This document shows, one piece after another, positions 25,299 through 25,844 of a stretch of DNA of 25,844 nt. The DNA is from Bacillota bacterium (GTDB lineage Bacteria; Bacillota; Clostridia; Christensenellales; Aristaeellaceae). The notes under the pieces are model-generated. The model saw only the letters and a program-made list of their open reading frames with translations. It made no database searches and had not been told where the DNA came from. The translations under genes were made by a program, and so were the position numbers. Location of the stretch: contig JAEWTC010000159.1 in assembly GCA_023459675.1 (NCBI GenBank), forward strand, positions 1-25,844, given 5' to 3'. The stretch's first letter is position 1. Each line of letters opens with the position of its first letter.

Positions 25299-25312
25299 GT
25301 TACTCGAGTAAC
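25299..25312. promoter_or_regulatory. LacI-type operator at the lacI promoter
   Basis: GTTACTCGAGTAAC is a perfect 14-base palindrome with a central CG, the form typical of LacI-family operators. It lies directly after the -10 box (25321-25326) and covers the expected RNA start, so bound repressor would block its own gene. Confidence 0.8.
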
Positions 25313-25320
25313 TTTACATC

Positions 25321-25349
25321 ATCTTAGCATAGCCCGTAAACGCTGTCAA
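25321..25349 (-). promoter_or_regulatory. promoter of lacI and the sugar operon
   Basis: Read on the minus strand, a perfect TTGACA (25344-25349) and TAAGAT (25321-25326) are 17 bases apart, with TGC just before the -10 giving an extended element. RNA would start near 25314, inside the operator. Confidence 0.8.
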
Positions 25350-25365
25350 TATGTTTTCGCGAGAA

Positions 25366-25515
25366 ACTTGACGGCCATTTGCAGCAGCCGAACGGCTTCG
25401 GGTTCGAACGGCTCCGGTGTGCGGGAGGCAAGGCGGCCGGCGTTCCGTTCCTCGCCCGCGCCATGGAGGACGTGATGGCGGAAAGCGGCCTCCGCGGTTC
25501 CAGCGGCGCGGAGGC
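25366..25515 (+). pseudogene. decayed fragment related to the 9266-9937 secreted protein
   Basis: The frame through 25391 reads GFGFERLR and VPFLARAMEDV, which align without gaps to GFELLR and YPFVARAMEGV in residues ~109-148 of the protein at 9266. By eye 21 of 40 positions match, and the DNA also agrees in runs such as CGCCCGCGCCATGGA. Upstream, LDGHLQQ recalls the DLDGD...LLQL section. There is no start codon, signal peptide or ribosome binding site, so this is a relic. It runs into tandem repeats at its 3' end. Confidence 0.55.
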
Positions 25516-25640
25516 GAGTCTGGCCCCGCACCTTCTGCCGCCTGTGCGGCCTCCGCAGATTAAGCGGCGCGGAGGCGAGAAAGCCCCCGCATCCCCTGCC
25601 GCCTGGGTGGCCTCCGCGAGTACAACAGCGCGGGCGGCAG
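25487..25640. repeat. 61-bp tandem repeat, about 2.5 copies, with hairpins
   Basis: GGCCTCCGC recurs at 25487, 25548 and 25609, giving a 61-base period. The first two units agree over most positions; the third matches only in its first ~30 bases. Units one and two each contain the inverted pair GCCTCCGC/GCGGAGGC around a 12-base loop (25488-25515 and 25549-25576). The first unit overlaps the end of the relic. Confidence 0.75.
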
Positions 25641-25757
25641 CGGCGGCGCAGGGTGCGCAACGCCGGTTCCATGCGATTCAGCGAAAGGATATCGGCTTCC
25701 ATGCGCAGAATGTTTCTTATCAGTTGATTTTGTTTCCTAAAATATCGAACGTCTCCC

Positions 25758-25785
25758 TTGATTCCCCGCCGTATCCGCGTACAAT
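25758..25785 (+). promoter_or_regulatory. sigma-A promoter of the right-edge gene
   Basis: TTGATT at 25758-25763 and TACAAT at 25780-25785 are 16 bases apart. RNA would begin near 25792, just before the AGGAGG at 25795-25800. The short leader leaves no room for an upstream coding start. Confidence 0.65.
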
Positions 25786-25810
25786 AAGAGCCGTAGGAGG
25801 CGAAAGCACG

Positions 25811-25844
25811 ATGAACGAACTCAGGCTGGCGGAAAACCTGGCAA
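25811..25844 (+). CDS. start of a gene cut by the window edge, probable XRE regulator
   Basis: Only 11 codons are visible: MNELRLAENLA. This opening is typical of XRE/Cro-type helix-turn-helix regulators, in which the first helix precedes a LRKxxGLTQ turn, but the helix-turn-helix itself is outside the window. AGGAGG ends ten bases before the ATG and a promoter lies upstream. Confidence 0.5.
   Translation, partial: MNELRLAENLA

Noticed and set aside
25339..25810. Open frame running in phase into the right-edge gene, a possible N-terminal extension
   Set aside because: It contains a promoter and a ribosome binding site placed for the ATG at 25811, and covers relic and repeat DNA of odd composition.

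Overview
The window is high-GC DNA with dense genes, strong AGGAGG-type ribosome binding sites and sigma-A style promoters. Gene families (EFR1-type flavodoxin/ferredoxin protein, AraC-GyrI regulator, a Gram-positive-type AAC(6') enzyme, a CUT1 sugar transporter without its own ATPase) suggest a Firmicutes genome, most likely a Clostridia/Christensenellales-like anaerobe. This placement is inference from gene content only. No rRNA, tRNA, CRISPR array or insertion sequence was seen.

Left part (1-9937), all plus strand: a RecB-type nuclease fused to an XPD/DinG-like iron-sulphur helicase; then a tightly spaced run behind a good promoter at 2430-2457: a PAS-GGDEF-hemerythrin diguanylate cyclase, an alpha/beta hydrolase, an AAC(6')-like aminoglycoside acetyltransferase and a SAM methyltransferase. 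An AraC/GyrI regulator follows and ends at a clear terminator. Next come a PhzF-like isomerase, an EFR1-type flavodoxin/2[4Fe-4S] protein and a secreted protein of unknown function with its own promoter. A 19-bp perfect hairpin at 10152-10195 separates this block from the convergent block to the right.

Right part (10256-25243), all minus strand: a carbohydrate-use locus read right to left. It has a LacI regulator, an uncharacterised 960-residue putative glycosidase, a beta-lactamase-fold serine hydrolase, a solute-binding protein, a permease fused to an extracellular beta-propeller, a second permease, an alpha/beta hydrolase with a long C-terminal part, a GH106-type (alpha-L-rhamnosidase family) enzyme and a creatininase-family amidohydrolase. 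A 14-bp operator-like palindrome lies on the lacI promoter and a near-identical copy precedes the next gene, so the regulator probably controls itself and the operon. The enzymes lack signal peptides, so imported oligosaccharides are probably trimmed in the cytoplasm. The likely substrate is a rhamnose-containing, esterified glycan, but this is inference.

Right edge (25274-25844): the divergent intergenic region holds the lacI promoter/operator, a decayed fragment related to the secreted protein at 9266-9937, two and a half 61-bp tandem repeats with hairpins, and the promoter and first codons of a probable XRE-type regulator cut off by the window end.

The most unusual items are the beta-propeller/permease fusion, the orphan 960-residue enzyme sharing a domain layout with the GH106 protein, the enzyme mix of the operon and the relic/repeat patch at the right edge.
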